A stretch of 64,000 nucleotides of DNA from Thalassobaculum_A sp040219615 (GTDB lineage Bacteria > Pseudomonadota > Alphaproteobacteria > Thalassobaculales > Thalassobaculaceae). The stretch lies in contig NZ_JAVJSE010000014.1 in the NCBI RefSeq assembly GCF_040219615.1, forward strand, positions 62,001-126,000, in the 5' to 3' direction. The position numbers and the translations under genes are program-made. Below the pieces are notes generated by a model. It was not told where the DNA came from. It saw only the letters and a list, made by a program, of their open reading frames with translations, and did not search any database. How positions within the stretch are numbered: position 1 is the first letter of the stretch; every line of letters begins with the position of its first letter. Positions 1-7,720 of the stretch are shown here, one piece after another.

Positions 1-1
1 G

Positions 2-562
2 CTCACCCTGGTCAACGATCTGCTCGACCACTCCCGCATCGAGGCCGGCAAGGTCGAGCTCCACGAGGTCGACGTCGACGTCCGGGCCGTCATCCGCCGG
101 GTCGGGAGGATGATGGAGGACCTGGCCCGCAGCCGCGGCCTGACCCTGGAACTTCATGTCGACGACAACCTGCCGCGGCTGCGCGCCGACGAGCGGCTGG
201 TCCGGCAGATCCTGCTGAACCTGGTGTCGAACGCGGTCAAGTTCACCGAGAGCGGCGGCCGGGTCGAGGTGGTCGGACGGGTGGAGCCGGACGAGCGGAT
301 CGCCCTGGTGGTCGCCGACACCGGCATCGGCATGGACCGCACCGACATCGCGCGGGCCATGGAACCGTTCGTCCAGCTCAACGACCGCTACGACAAGTCC
401 TATGGCGGCACCGGGCTCGGCCTGCCGCTGGTGAAGTCGATGGTGCGGCTGCACGGCGGCACCCTGACCATCGACTCGATCAAGGGCCACGGCACCACGG
501 TCAGCGTGCGGTTTCCCGACGAGCGCACCATCCGCCCGGCGACCGAGGCGGCGGCGGACTAG
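2..562 (+). CDS. Sensor histidine kinase, C-terminal part (5' end outside window)
   Basis: The frame is open from the first complete codon, so the gene starts before the window; 186 residues are visible. It begins in the second helix of the HisKA dimerisation domain (DLLDHSRIEAGKVEL) and continues through a complete HATPase_c domain: N box NLVSNAVKFT, G1 box DTGIGM, G2 box GGTGLGL. It would autophosphorylate a His in the missing part and pass phosphate to a response regulator. The linker after the G1 box (ARAMEPFVQL) resembles that of the second kinase at 8676-10172, so the two belong to one subfamily. Input domain, localisation and partner cannot be seen. The call as a kinase C-terminus is firm; the signal is unknown. 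Confidence 0.93.
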   Translation, partial: LTLVNDLLDHSRIEAGKVELHEVDVDVRAVIRRVGRMMEDLARSRGLTLELHVDDNLPRLRADERLVRQILLNLVSNAVKFTESGGRVEVVGRVEPDERIALVVADTGIGMDRTDIARAMEPFVQLNDRYDKSYGGTGLGLPLVKSMVRLHGGTLTIDSIKGHGTTVSVRFPDERTIRPATEAAAD

Positions 563-604
563 GCTCCGATACCGCCGGCCCGTCTCGCGGCGCGCATGAT
601 GCCG

Positions 605-1261
605 TCAGGCGGGTTGCCGGGACGCGGCCGCCGACGCCGCGGCCAGCATGAAGGCCAGCTCGACCGCCAGCAGGTTCGGGATCCAGGAGCTGTAGGCCAG
701 CAGCGGCGACAGCTCGACGTATCCGCCGAAGCCGAGCGCCTGGAACAGGACCAGCTGCAGGCGCAGCGTCACCGCCCCGAAGGTCAGCGCGAAGGACCGG
801 ATCATCCAGCGCCGGTGCGCGGTGAAGTCGCGCTGCATCGCCAGGCGCCAGCCGGTCAGCGTGGTGTACAGCCAGACCGCCGCCAGCACCGAGAATCCGA
901 AGCCCGCGAGGCGGCCGCCCTCGGCGTCCGGCGCGATCCACAGCGCCGCCGCTGCGCCGGCGACGCAGGCCGCCACGTACATCCGGCCGCTCCAGCGGTG
1001 CAGCCCCGCCGCCCGCCGCCGCAGGCCGCCGACGAACTGGAAGCCGCCGAGGATCAGCGCCAGGGCGGCGGCCGCGGCGTGGGTCACGAATATCCAGCCG
1101 TTCGCCACCATCGAGGCGCGGATGCCGTCCCCGGCCATCCGCGGGTCGCCCGCGAGGTAGCGCAGCGAGGCGAGGCCGACGACGAGCGAGAGCAGGACGG
1201 CCAGCCAGAAGCCGGCGGCGGCGAGAACCGGGTGGACACGCAGGGTGGCGGTTCGGGGCAT
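605..1261 (-). CDS. DUF2306 family integral membrane protein
   Basis: A 218-residue hydrophobic protein with about six predicted membrane segments. A conserved-looking polar stretch, RRAAGLHRWSGRMY, then IxxMxRDFxAHRRWMIRSFAL, is the pattern of the DUF2306 family (predicted membrane proteins of unknown function with conserved His and Arg residues). I start it at the ATG at 1261 because GGAGG lies 6 nt upstream; a GTG at 1264 is only 3 nt from that ribosome site. It is divergent from the TetR gene at 1386, and the intergenic region holds a palindromic operator, so it is probably the regulator's target. The biochemical function is not known. Confidence 0.82.
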   Translation of the reverse strand: MPRTATLRVHPVLAAAGFWLAVLLSLVVGLASLRYLAGDPRMAGDGIRASMVANGWIFVTHAAAAALALILGGFQFVGGLRRRAAGLHRWSGRMYVAACVAGAAAALWIAPDAEGGRLAGFGFSVLAAVWLYTTLTGWRLAMQRDFTAHRRWMIRSFALTFGAVTLRLQLVLFQALGFGGYVELSPLLAYSSWIPNLLAVELAFMLAAASAAASRQPA

Positions 1262-1291
1262 CACGTTCCTCCGTCAGCGGCGAGCGGTGGG

Positions 1292-1327
1292 TGTTCATCG
1301 TTAACTGTTCAATGAACACTGTTCGAC
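1292..1327. promoter_or_regulatory. Candidate TetR operator between divergent genes
   Basis: The divergent intergenic region holds a perfect 13-bp palindrome with a one-base centre, TGTTCAATGAACA (1306-1318). Two further copies of the half-site flank it: TGTTCA at 1292 and TGTTCG at 1321, spaced 14-15 bp. This is typical operator geometry for the adjacent TetR protein and suggests control of both the DUF2306 gene and tetR itself. The repeat is seen directly; binding is inferred. Confidence 0.65.
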
Positions 1328-1385
1328 GACAAGTAATGCGCTATGGTCGTCGCGTCAACCGTCTCCCCCCGTTGGATTCCGACCG

Positions 1386-2036
1386 ATGACGACATCCCCG
1401 GCGCGACGCCCGCCCGCCCCACGCCCGCCCACCCGGACCCGCAAGCCGCGCGGCCAGGGGCACGAGCGCGTCGAGGAGATCCTGGATGCCGCCAAGGCGC
1501 TGTACGGCGAGGGCGGGCACGCCGCGGCGACGACCCGGCGGATCGCCGCGCGGGTCGGGGTGTCGCAGACCGCGCTGTACACGCATTTCCCGGACCGCGA
1601 CTCGATCCTGGAGGCGGTCTGCGAGCGGGCGTTCCGGGACCTCGACGACCGGCTGCTGGCCGCCGAGTCGGCGGCGCCGTCGCGTGCCGGGGTGTTCCGG
1701 GCGGTGCTGCGGGCCTACCTGGACTTCGCCCTGTCGGTGCCCGTCGAATACGACCTGATGTTCATGTCGCACCGCCAGGCGCCGGTCCGGCTGCCCGCCG
1801 TCGGACTGCACGCCTTCGAGCGGTTCCGGGGCCAGGTCGCGGCCCTGATCGCCGAGGGCCACCTGCGGCCGGGCGACCCGGGCACGGTGGCGCAGGCGAT
1901 CTGGGCGGCCCTGCATGGCCTGGCGGCCCTGCAGATCGCCCGCCCGGGGTTCCCGTGGGCGGACCGTGGCGTGCTGGTGGACACCCTGGTCGACGGCCTG
2001 GCGCGCGGCTTCGCGGCGGATCCGGGCGATCCGTGA
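1386..2036 (+). CDS. TetR/AcrR family transcriptional regulator
   Basis: A 216-residue one-component repressor. After a basic Pro/Arg-rich leader, residues about 25-70 form the TetR_N helix-turn-helix, with the diagnostic stretch RIAARVGVSQTALYTHFPDRDSILEAV. The rest is an alpha-helical ligand domain. It is divergent from the DUF2306 membrane gene and most likely represses it through the TGTTCA-type palindrome at 1306-1318. The ligand is unknown. The stop codon lies 4 bp from the 3' end of the convergent tRNA-Leu. Confidence 0.9.
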   Translation: MTTSPARRPPAPRPPTRTRKPRGQGHERVEEILDAAKALYGEGGHAAATTRRIAARVGVSQTALYTHFPDRDSILEAVCERAFRDLDDRLLAAESAAPSRAGVFRAVLRAYLDFALSVPVEYDLMFMSHRQAPVRLPAVGLHAFERFRGQVAALIAEGHLRPGDPGTVAQAIWAALHGLAALQIARPGFPWADRGVLVDTLVDGLARGFAADPGDP

Positions 2037-2039
2037 TGG

Positions 2040-2124
2040 TGGTGGCCCCGGCGGGAATCGAACCCGCACGCCCGAAGGCTCGCGATTTTAAGTCGCGTGC
2101 GTCTGCCAGTTCCGCCACGGGGCC
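2040..2124 (-). tRNA. tRNA-Leu (anticodon UAA)
   Basis: The minus strand gives an 85-nt class II tRNA. The 7-bp acceptor stem GGCCCCG/CGGGGCC occupies 2118-2124 and 2044-2050, the discriminator is A and the CCA is encoded (2040-2042). The anticodon loop reads CTTAAAA within GACTTAAAATC, so the anticodon is UAA. There is a long variable arm, as expected for Leu, and the T-arm reads GGTTCGATTCC. No attachment-site duplicate or integrase is visible beside it. Confidence 0.97.
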
Positions 2125-2296
2125 GCCAGGTCCCTGATACACTGCCGGGTTGCGGGGAGGGAAGAGGCCCTTCGCTGGCTCTTGCCGTCGGCAAGGTCCG
2201 GCGGGCGTCATTTACTGGACCGATCGGCGGTTGTACCGGCAGCATGTCGGAAGCCGCACGTATCGCCGCCCGTCATTTGCGCTCCGGGTGGCTGAT

Positions 2297-3118
2297 ATGC
2301 GGGCCGGCCCGTCGAAACCAGCGGATCTCGCCATGCCGTATGTTGAGTCGGTCGAACAGTTCGTTAGCTTGGTCGAGAACACCGGCCCGCAGATCTTCCG
2401 CGGGCAGACCCGGGACTGGGCGGTGCTGCCGGGCATATTGCGACCGACGCTGGCGGACGCGAGGCAGCGAAATCCGGAGCTCGAAAAGAATCTACTTCAG
2501 CGTTTCAGGCTGAACGCCGCCGCCTACATCCCGGTGCTCGAGCGGACGGAAAAGCCAGACTGGTGGCGGTGCGCCGCCATCGCCCAGCATCACGGACTGC
2601 CGACGCGGCTGCTGGACTGGACCCGCAACGCGCTGACCGCCTTGTACTTCGCGGTCGCGGGGAAGCACGCGGCCGCAAACCCGGCCGGGCCGGACGCTGC
2701 CGCGCAGGATAGCGTGGTGTTCTGTCGGCCCCTGCCGGAGGTCTTCACCTTCGGGAAGTTCAGTCGTTGTTTTCCCTGGATGCATGCGGACGGGCAGGTG
2801 ATGTTCCTGCAGCCGGACGTCACGCATTCGCGGATATTCTCGCAGAGCAGCCTGTTTTCGGTGCATCCGGGCTCGCCGGTGGACAAGGTCGGCGCTGAAG
2901 CCTATGCCGCCGACCTCCAGGCCATCCGTATTCGGGCGTCCGACTGCGATCGCATTCAGATCGGTCTGGCGCGCCTGGGCGTCCATCGGGTGTCGTTGTT
3001 TCCGGACGCCGACTCGGTCGCCAGCCATGTCGTCTGGGAGGTCGACCGGCGGATCGACCGGTTGAGCGACCGGGTAATGCTCGGTATTTCGGACCAAGAA
3101 TCCCTGGGCTCACGTTAG
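2297..3118 (+). CDS. FRG domain-containing protein
   Basis: A protein of about 273 residues with an FRG domain, named for its Phe-Arg-Gly motif: IFRGQTRDWAVLPGILRP near the N-terminus, a central LEKNLLQRF helix, and the signature AIAQHHGLPTRLLDWTRN followed by ALYFAV. FRG proteins are small, of unknown biochemistry, and are common in accessory and defence-like regions. Two in-frame ATGs are possible (2297 and 2333); neither has a strong ribosome site, and upstream codon use does not look coding. There is no obvious partner: upstream is tRNA-Leu on the other strand and downstream a convergent dioxygenase gene. It may be an isolated accessory gene. Confidence 0.8.
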   Translation: MRAGPSKPADLAMPYVESVEQFVSLVENTGPQIFRGQTRDWAVLPGILRPTLADARQRNPELEKNLLQRFRLNAAAYIPVLERTEKPDWWRCAAIAQHHGLPTRLLDWTRNALTALYFAVAGKHAAANPAGPDAAAQDSVVFCRPLPEVFTFGKFSRCFPWMHADGQVMFLQPDVTHSRIFSQSSLFSVHPGSPVDKVGAEAYAADLQAIRIRASDCDRIQIGLARLGVHRVSLFPDADSVASHVVWEVDRRIDRLSDRVMLGISDQESLGSR

Positions 3119-3139
3119 TCCGGATCAGGCCCCGCCCGG

Positions 3140-4351
3140 CTACTCCGCCGCCTGCGCCGCCGTCGCCCGCTCGCGGGCCTTGCGGCGGAGGATCCGCAGG
3201 CGCGAGTGCAGTTCGTCGCGCTCCAGGTAGATGCCCTGCAGCCAGCGCGCGCCGGCGGCCGGGTCGAAGGCGGCGCGGCCGTGCAGCATGCGGCGGTTGT
3301 CGAACAGCACCAGGTCGCCGGGCGCGTAGCCGTAGGCGAGGCGGAACCGCGGGTCGCGGGACAGCGCGAAGATCCGCCGCAGCGCCCGGTAGGCCGGGCC
3401 CATGCGGGCCGCCGGCAGCGCCATCGGGCCGCGCAGGAAGCCGGCGATCCGGACCTCGACCGGGGCCCCGGTGGCGGAATCGAGCACGATCACCGGCGAC
3501 AGCCAGCGGTAATCCGAAGTCTTCGAGCGATTCTGGAAGGTGAATCGCTCGCCTGTCAGGATCCGGTAGGTCTCCGGCTCGTGCCCGGCCAGGTATTCGG
3601 CGATCCGGAAGCCGTCGACCATCACCGCCTCGCCGCCGGACGCCGAGTTCTCCAGGCAGTGCAGGATCTGCAGGCCGGGCTGGTACTCGCGGGTCGGCAG
3701 GTCGACATGCGGGGTCAGCTCGAGCGCGGTGTAGGCGTTGGAGTCCGGGTCGACCTTGGAGCGCACGTCGAACACCCGGCCGAAATTGGTCTCGCGCACG
3801 GTGCCGATGTGGCGGGCGATCGCGTCGACGGTGCCCGGCTCGGTCGACACCCCGCGCAGCCGGCCGAACCCGTAGGTCGCGACCGCGGTCAGCCAGGCCT
3901 CCAGGGTGGCGTCGTCCTCCAGGATGCGGCTGCCGTCGAAGCTCGGCGGCGCCGCCATGGTCGCGGCGTCCCAGGTGACCGGGGCCGGCCGGTCGTCGGC
4001 GTCGAAGCCGCCGCCGTCATAGGCGTGGGCGGCCAGCCAGCCCGGGTGGTAGCGGCTGGCGGCGACCCCATGGCTCCAGCTCACCAGCACGCCGCCGCCC
4101 GGCTCGACCGTGGCGGCGGTGGCGTGGAAGTCGTCGGGCAGGGTCGACAGGTCTAGGGTCGGCTCGCGGGTCGCGCGGTTGACGTGCTCGGGCATCGGCG
4201 AGTTGTCGATCAGCCACCAGGTGTCGAAGCGGCTGGCGGTGCCGTCGGCCCAGGTCACCACCACGTCGCTGCCGACGACGGCGGCTGCCGTCGGCAGCCG
4301 GCCGATCGGCCAGGCGTCGAAGTCCGGGGTCAGCAGCGGTGCGTCGGTCAT
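3140..4351 (-). CDS. Gamma-butyrobetaine hydroxylase-like 2-oxoglutarate dioxygenase (TauD superfamily)
   Basis: 403 residues with the two-part architecture of gamma-butyrobetaine hydroxylase. The N-terminal GBBH-like domain shows two W-x-DG-x-S-R/Y-x-x-x-W-L motifs (VTWADGTASRFDTWWLIDN; RYHPGWL). The catalytic TauD domain has the Fe(II) ligands H215 and D217 (THPHVDLP region), a distal H357 (FDNRRMLHGR), and R359 close to it as a likely oxoglutarate contact. The family hydroxylates gamma-butyrobetaine to carnitine or acts on related quaternary amines. The N-terminal domain lacks the Cys cluster seen in animal enzymes. The ATG at 4351 is preceded by GGAG at 7 nt; an ATG at 4375 has no site. 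The exact substrate is uncertain. Confidence 0.82.
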   Translation of the reverse strand: MTDAPLLTPDFDAWPIGRLPTAAAVVGSDVVVTWADGTASRFDTWWLIDNSPMPEHVNRATREPTLDLSTLPDDFHATAATVEPGGGVLVSWSHGVAASRYHPGWLAAHAYDGGGFDADDRPAPVTWDAATMAAPPSFDGSRILEDDATLEAWLTAVATYGFGRLRGVSTEPGTVDAIARHIGTVRETNFGRVFDVRSKVDPDSNAYTALELTPHVDLPTREYQPGLQILHCLENSASGGEAVMVDGFRIAEYLAGHEPETYRILTGERFTFQNRSKTSDYRWLSPVIVLDSATGAPVEVRIAGFLRGPMALPAARMGPAYRALRRIFALSRDPRFRLAYGYAPGDLVLFDNRRMLHGRAAFDPAAGARWLQGIYLERDELHSRLRILRRKARERATAAQAAE

Positions 4352-4461
4352 GCGGGATCTCCGTGCCGGAGCCATGCCACCAGAACAGTGTGGCCCCGGT
4401 CGATCAACCCCGCTGTCGCGGATGCGCCAGTGTTGTGTGGCAGGGCCGTCATCGCGGGGGT

Positions 4462-4528
4462 GGGTGGGTTCCGGCTCCGTCCCGCCTGCGGCGGTCCGGT
4501 CCGGGCGGTCCGGTCCGGAATGACGACG
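4462..4528. repeat. Dispersed GTGGGTTCCGG...CCGGAATGACGAC intergenic repeat
   Basis: The 215-bp gap between the dioxygenase and M20 genes contains a non-coding element that begins GTGGGTTCCGGCTC and ends TCCGGAATGACGACG. The same end motifs recur at 23301-23398, across the IS1595 insertion site (38104-38126 joined to 41812 onward) and in every unit of the tandem array at 41812-42425. It is a REP-like family; its ends could pair in RNA. No coding signal was seen. Confidence 0.6.
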
Positions 4529-4566
4529 GTATCGGGAAGGGCTGCCGATAGGGCCCCTCCACGCCG

Positions 4567-5718
4567 TCAGCCGAGCTGGTCGCGCAGGGTGCGCATGAAC
4601 ACCCGGGCGCCGATCGGGATCAGGTCGTCGGGAAAGTCGTAGTCGGGGTTGTGCAGGCTCGCGTGGCGCTCGCCGGATCCCAGCAGGAACATGGCCGAGA
4701 CCGCGTGGTCGCCGAAACGCCCGAAGTCCTCGGACGCGCGCATCGGCAACGGGGCGGTGTCGCAGATGGCGACGCCTTCGGCGGCCAGTGCCGCGCGCAG
4801 ATGGGCCACCGCCTCCGGGGCGTTCTCGCAGTGCCGGAACACGTCGTGATAGTCGATCTCGAAGCCGAGGCCCTGCGCGGCGGCGGCCTCGGCGACCAGA
4901 CGCTCCGCCCGTTCCACGAGGCTGTCCATCCGGGCGTCGACCAGGGTCCTGAGCGTGCCCCAGATCTCGGCCCGGCCGGGCGCGATGCCGAAGGCCGGCT
5001 CGCCCATGCTGGCATGGGTGATCGTCACCATCGCGAAGTCCTCGTCGAGGCCACCGCCGCTGCCGAGGCCGGTCAGCGCCGGCATCAGCCGCGCCACCGC
5101 GGCCATCGGCGACACCCCCTGTTCCGGCATCGAGGCGTGCGCGGTCTTGCCGGTCAGCACGATCCGGATGCCGCGCGAGGCGCAGTTGGCCGGCCCCTCG
5201 GACAGCCCGGCCTGGCCGAGCGGCATGCCCGGCATGTTGTGGTAGGCGTAGGCGAAGTCGGGGCGGATCTCCCGGAACTTCGGGTCGGCGACCACCGCCG
5301 CGGCGCCGGCGCCGTTCTCCTCGGCCGGCTGGAACAGCACCACCGCCCGGCCGCGTTTCGGGCGCTGGCGTCCGAGGCCGCGCGCGAACGCCGCCAGGGT
5401 CGCCATGTGGCCGTCATGCCCGCACATGTGGCCGCGGCCGTCGGCCGCCGAACGGTGCGGGATGTCCGAGACCTCGGCGATTGGCAGGCCGTCGAGCTCG
5501 GCCCGGAACATCAGCGTCGGCCCGGACTCCGACCCCTCGTAGACCGCCGCGACGCCGTGGCCGCCGATGCCGGTGACGATCCGGTCGGCACCGGTGGCGG
5601 CCAGGAACCCGGCGACCTCGCGGGCGGTCTCGACCTCGGCGCCGGACAGCTCCGGCATCCGGTGCAGCTTCCGCCGCCACTCGGTCAGCTCGACCACGTC
5701 CTGGTTGGTGAGAAACAT
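4567..5718 (-). CDS. M20 family metallo-amidohydrolase (hippurate hydrolase / N-acyl amino acid deacylase type)
   Basis: 383 residues. The M20D signature is present: RRKLHRMPELS at the N-terminus, the metal motif HMCGHDGHMA around residues 96-105, QPAEENGAGA with the catalytic Glu, a His in YHNMPG, and a C-terminal ASEDFGRF/LHNPDYDFPD. These enzymes remove N-acyl groups from amino acids or dipeptide-like amides using two metals and a bridging Cys. The usual RADxDALP motif reads RAELDGLP. The start at 5718 follows GGGAG. It is the last gene of a closely spaced minus-strand run that contains a PLP enzyme and IlvE, which fits amino acid catabolism or salvage. The acyl substrate cannot be deduced. 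Confidence 0.88.
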   Translation of the reverse strand: MFLTNQDVVELTEWRRKLHRMPELSGAEVETAREVAGFLAATGADRIVTGIGGHGVAAVYEGSESGPTLMFRAELDGLPIAEVSDIPHRSAADGRGHMCGHDGHMATLAAFARGLGRQRPKRGRAVVLFQPAEENGAGAAAVVADPKFREIRPDFAYAYHNMPGMPLGQAGLSEGPANCASRGIRIVLTGKTAHASMPEQGVSPMAAVARLMPALTGLGSGGGLDEDFAMVTITHASMGEPAFGIAPGRAEIWGTLRTLVDARMDSLVERAERLVAEAAAAQGLGFEIDYHDVFRHCENAPEAVAHLRAALAAEGVAICDTAPLPMRASEDFGRFGDHAVSAMFLLGSGERHASLHNPDYDFPDDLIPIGARVFMRTLRDQLG

Positions 5719-5750
5719 CGCGGGCTCCCGTTCGTCTCGCGCCTCCCTGT

Positions 5751-5906
5751 CTAGCGCGAACGCCACAGCACCGGCCAGGGGCAGCCGGGGTTCAGCTCGC
5801 AGGCCAGCCGGGCGCTCCACAGCACCAGCAGCAGGCCGGCGACCACGGCGACCAGCACCGCGACCCGGCCGATCCACAGGCGCAGCGCGGATCGTCGTCG
5901 GGCCAT
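5751..5906 (-). CDS. Small single-pass membrane protein, 51 residues
   Basis: A short frame that is easily missed: start ATG at 5906, stop TAG at 5751-5753. The protein begins MARRRSALRLWIGR, followed by one strongly hydrophobic helix (VAVLVAVVAGLLLVLW) and a short tail with two cysteines (CELNPGCPWP). The basic N-terminus predicts the tail faces the periplasm. It starts 4 bp after the stop of the PLP enzyme and ends 32 bp before the M20 start, so it is embedded in the operon. Composition and third-position GC are consistent with coding. No family is recognised. The tail could anchor a metal, a lipid or a partner, but that is speculation. Confidence 0.6.
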   Translation of the reverse strand: MARRRSALRLWIGRVAVLVAVVAGLLLVLWSARLACELNPGCPWPVLWRSR

Positions 5907-5909
5907 GCC

Positions 5910-6917
5910 CTACGGCGGCGCGACCAGCGACGGGTCTACCAGCGACGGGTCTGCTGCGACCTGCCCGAACAGGGCCGGCACGCCGCCGGTATGGAGGAAG
6001 CAGGCCGGCTGGTCCGCCGGAATGGTGCCGTCGCCGCGCATCCGCAGCAGCCCGGCGAAGGTCTTGGCGGTGTAGGTATGCTCGAGGAAGAAGCCTTCCA
6101 GGCCGGCACAGGTGCGGACCGCCGCCACCGACTCCGGGGTCGGGCGGCCGTAGCCGGGGCCGAGCTGGTCCATGTGGATGCGCATCCGGCGGCGCCAGTC
6201 GCCGGCCGGCACGCCGGCGAGCGTCTCCACCGCCCCGACGATGACGGCGATCCGTGTCGCCAGTTCGTCCGCCCCGTATTCGACGCTGACCAGATGCACC
6301 GTCAGGTCGAGGTCGAGCAGGGCGCAGCCATACAGGAACCCGGCCTCGGTCGGCCCCATGGAGCCCGGCAGCACGACGTGGCGCAGGTCGACGCCGGCAC
6401 TGCGGGCCTGGCGGACCAGTTCCTCGGCGGCGCGGGCATAGCCGAGGGCGCCGACCGCCGGGTCGCCGATCAGGTAGGGCCGGCGGCCGGCAGCGGCCAG
6501 TTCCTCGGCGGCTTCGCGCGCCATCCGGCCGCGCGTGGCCTCGTCGACCGGGCCGAGAAACCGGATCCCGGCGCCCAGCAGCCGGTTCAGCATGAGGTTC
6601 CCGACCTCGCCGGCCGGCGGGTCGCCGCCGTGCAGGATCAGGCAGTCGAGGCCGAGCTTCGCGGCGGTCGCGGCGGTCAGCCGGCACTGGTTGGACTCCG
6701 GCGCACCGGCGACCACCAGGATGTCGGCGCCCCGGCGGCCGGCCTCGCCGATCCAGTACTCCAGGCTGCGCAACTTGTTGCCGCCGAGGCCGAGGGCCGC
6801 GACGTCGTCGCGCTTGGCCCACAGCGAGCGGTGGCCGGTCACCGCCTCGAGCCGTTTCAGGCGCTGGAACGGGGTCGGGCCGTCCAGCAGGTCGACACGG
6901 GCGAGATGCTCGAGCAT
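5910..6917 (-). CDS. PLP-dependent D-cysteine desulfhydrase / ACC deaminase-like enzyme
   Basis: 335 residues of the fold-type II PLP family that includes D-cysteine desulfhydrase and 1-aminocyclopropane-1-carboxylate deaminase. Visible landmarks: an N-terminal substrate loop (TPFQRLKRLE), KRDDVAALGLGGNKLRSLEYW with the PLP lysine K48, a phosphate-binding loop that reads LPGSMGPTEAGF instead of the usual GSGGTxAGL, and a C-terminal FLHTGGVPALFG. Such enzymes open or eliminate from small amino acids to give ammonia and a 2-keto acid. The start ATG at 6917 lies 5 bp after the hydrolase stop, so translation is probably coupled. The altered phosphate loop leaves the substrate open. Confidence 0.8.
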   Translation of the reverse strand: MLEHLARVDLLDGPTPFQRLKRLEAVTGHRSLWAKRDDVAALGLGGNKLRSLEYWIGEAGRRGADILVVAGAPESNQCRLTAATAAKLGLDCLILHGGDPPAGEVGNLMLNRLLGAGIRFLGPVDEATRGRMAREAAEELAAAGRRPYLIGDPAVGALGYARAAEELVRQARSAGVDLRHVVLPGSMGPTEAGFLYGCALLDLDLTVHLVSVEYGADELATRIAVIVGAVETLAGVPAGDWRRRMRIHMDQLGPGYGRPTPESVAAVRTCAGLEGFFLEHTYTAKTFAGLLRMRGDGTIPADQPACFLHTGGVPALFGQVAADPSLVDPSLVAPP

Positions 6918-6922
6918 CGCGA

Positions 6923-7720
6923 TCAGGGGCCGGCGACCGGCGCGTCGGCCAGCAGGGCGTCCAGGCGCGCCCAGATGGCGTCGAACCAGCGGTCGCTGCC
7001 GGTGCCCAGCATCAGGTTGTGCGGGGCGTCGTCGAGCCGGATGTGGGCGCCGCCGTAGAACTCCGCGATTGCCAGGTCCTGGCCGGGCGGATGGCGCTCC
7101 GGGTCGTCGCGGCCGCCCTCGACGACCAGCACCGGCACCCGCACGGCGGCCGGGTCGACCGGCACCCTCAGGCCGTAGCGGTCGTTCAGCACGGCCGGAC
7201 TCTCGGCACACAGCCTGCCGGCCAGCTCGGCCTCGGTCAGATGCGGGCAGTAGCGCGGTCCGGCGACCGCCGCCGACAGCGGCGGGGCGGCCTCGGTCGT
7301 GGGGACCAGCGGAACCTTGGCGGCGCCGGGCATGTTGCCGGGCGGCGACGGGCAGACCAGGACCAGGCCGGCGGTCGGGCGCCGGGTCGCCGCCAACGGC
7401 GCCAGCAGGCCGCCCAGGCTGTGGCCGACCACCACCGGCGGCCGGTCCAGGGCGTCGATCGCCGCGACCACGTCCTCGGTGAAGCCCAGGGCGCCGGTCT
7501 GCAGGTAGTCCGGCGGCTGCGGCAGGCCGCCATGGCCGCGCCAGTCGAGGGCGGCCACCTCGCGGCCGTCGGCGGCCAGCCGCTCGACCCAGTATTCCCA
7601 GCACCAGGCGCCGTGGTAGCCGCCATGCACCAGCAGCACCGGCGGCCGCGGATCCGCAGCCGCCGGGGGCCGGTGCCAGAGCCGGGCCGGACCGAGCGCC
7701 GTCCCGGTGCCGAGCGACAC
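6923..7720 (-). CDS. Alpha/beta hydrolase
   Basis: 265 residues of the alpha/beta hydrolase fold: oxyanion motif LLVHGGYHGAW near residue 30, the turn DWRGHGGLPQ, the nucleophile elbow VVGHSLGG with S101, an acid in VLVVEGGRDDPERHPP and the catalytic His in DDAPHNLML. It resembles esterase/lactonase-type hydrolases. I use a GTG start at 7720 because that GTG overlaps the IlvE stop (TAGTG) and the first ATG is far inside the fold; a GGAG sits just upstream. The overlap implies coupled translation with IlvE. The substrate is unknown; the neighbours suggest an ester or amide of an amino- or keto-acid. Confidence 0.82.
   Translation of the reverse strand: MSLGTGTALGPARLWHRPPAAADPRPPVLLVHGGYHGAWCWEYWVERLAADGREVAALDWRGHGGLPQPPDYLQTGALGFTEDVVAAIDALDRPPVVVGHSLGGLLAPLAATRRPTAGLVLVCPSPPGNMPGAAKVPLVPTTEAAPPLSAAVAGPRYCPHLTEAELAGRLCAESPAVLNDRYGLRVPVDPAAVRVPVLVVEGGRDDPERHPPGQDLAIAEFYGGAHIRLDDAPHNLMLGTGSDRWFDAIWARLDALLADAPVAGP

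Noticed and set aside
2040..3118. Genomic island integrated at tRNA-Leu
   Set aside because: The FRG gene is on the 5' side of the tRNA, no integrase is present and no duplicate of the tRNA 3' end is found nearby.
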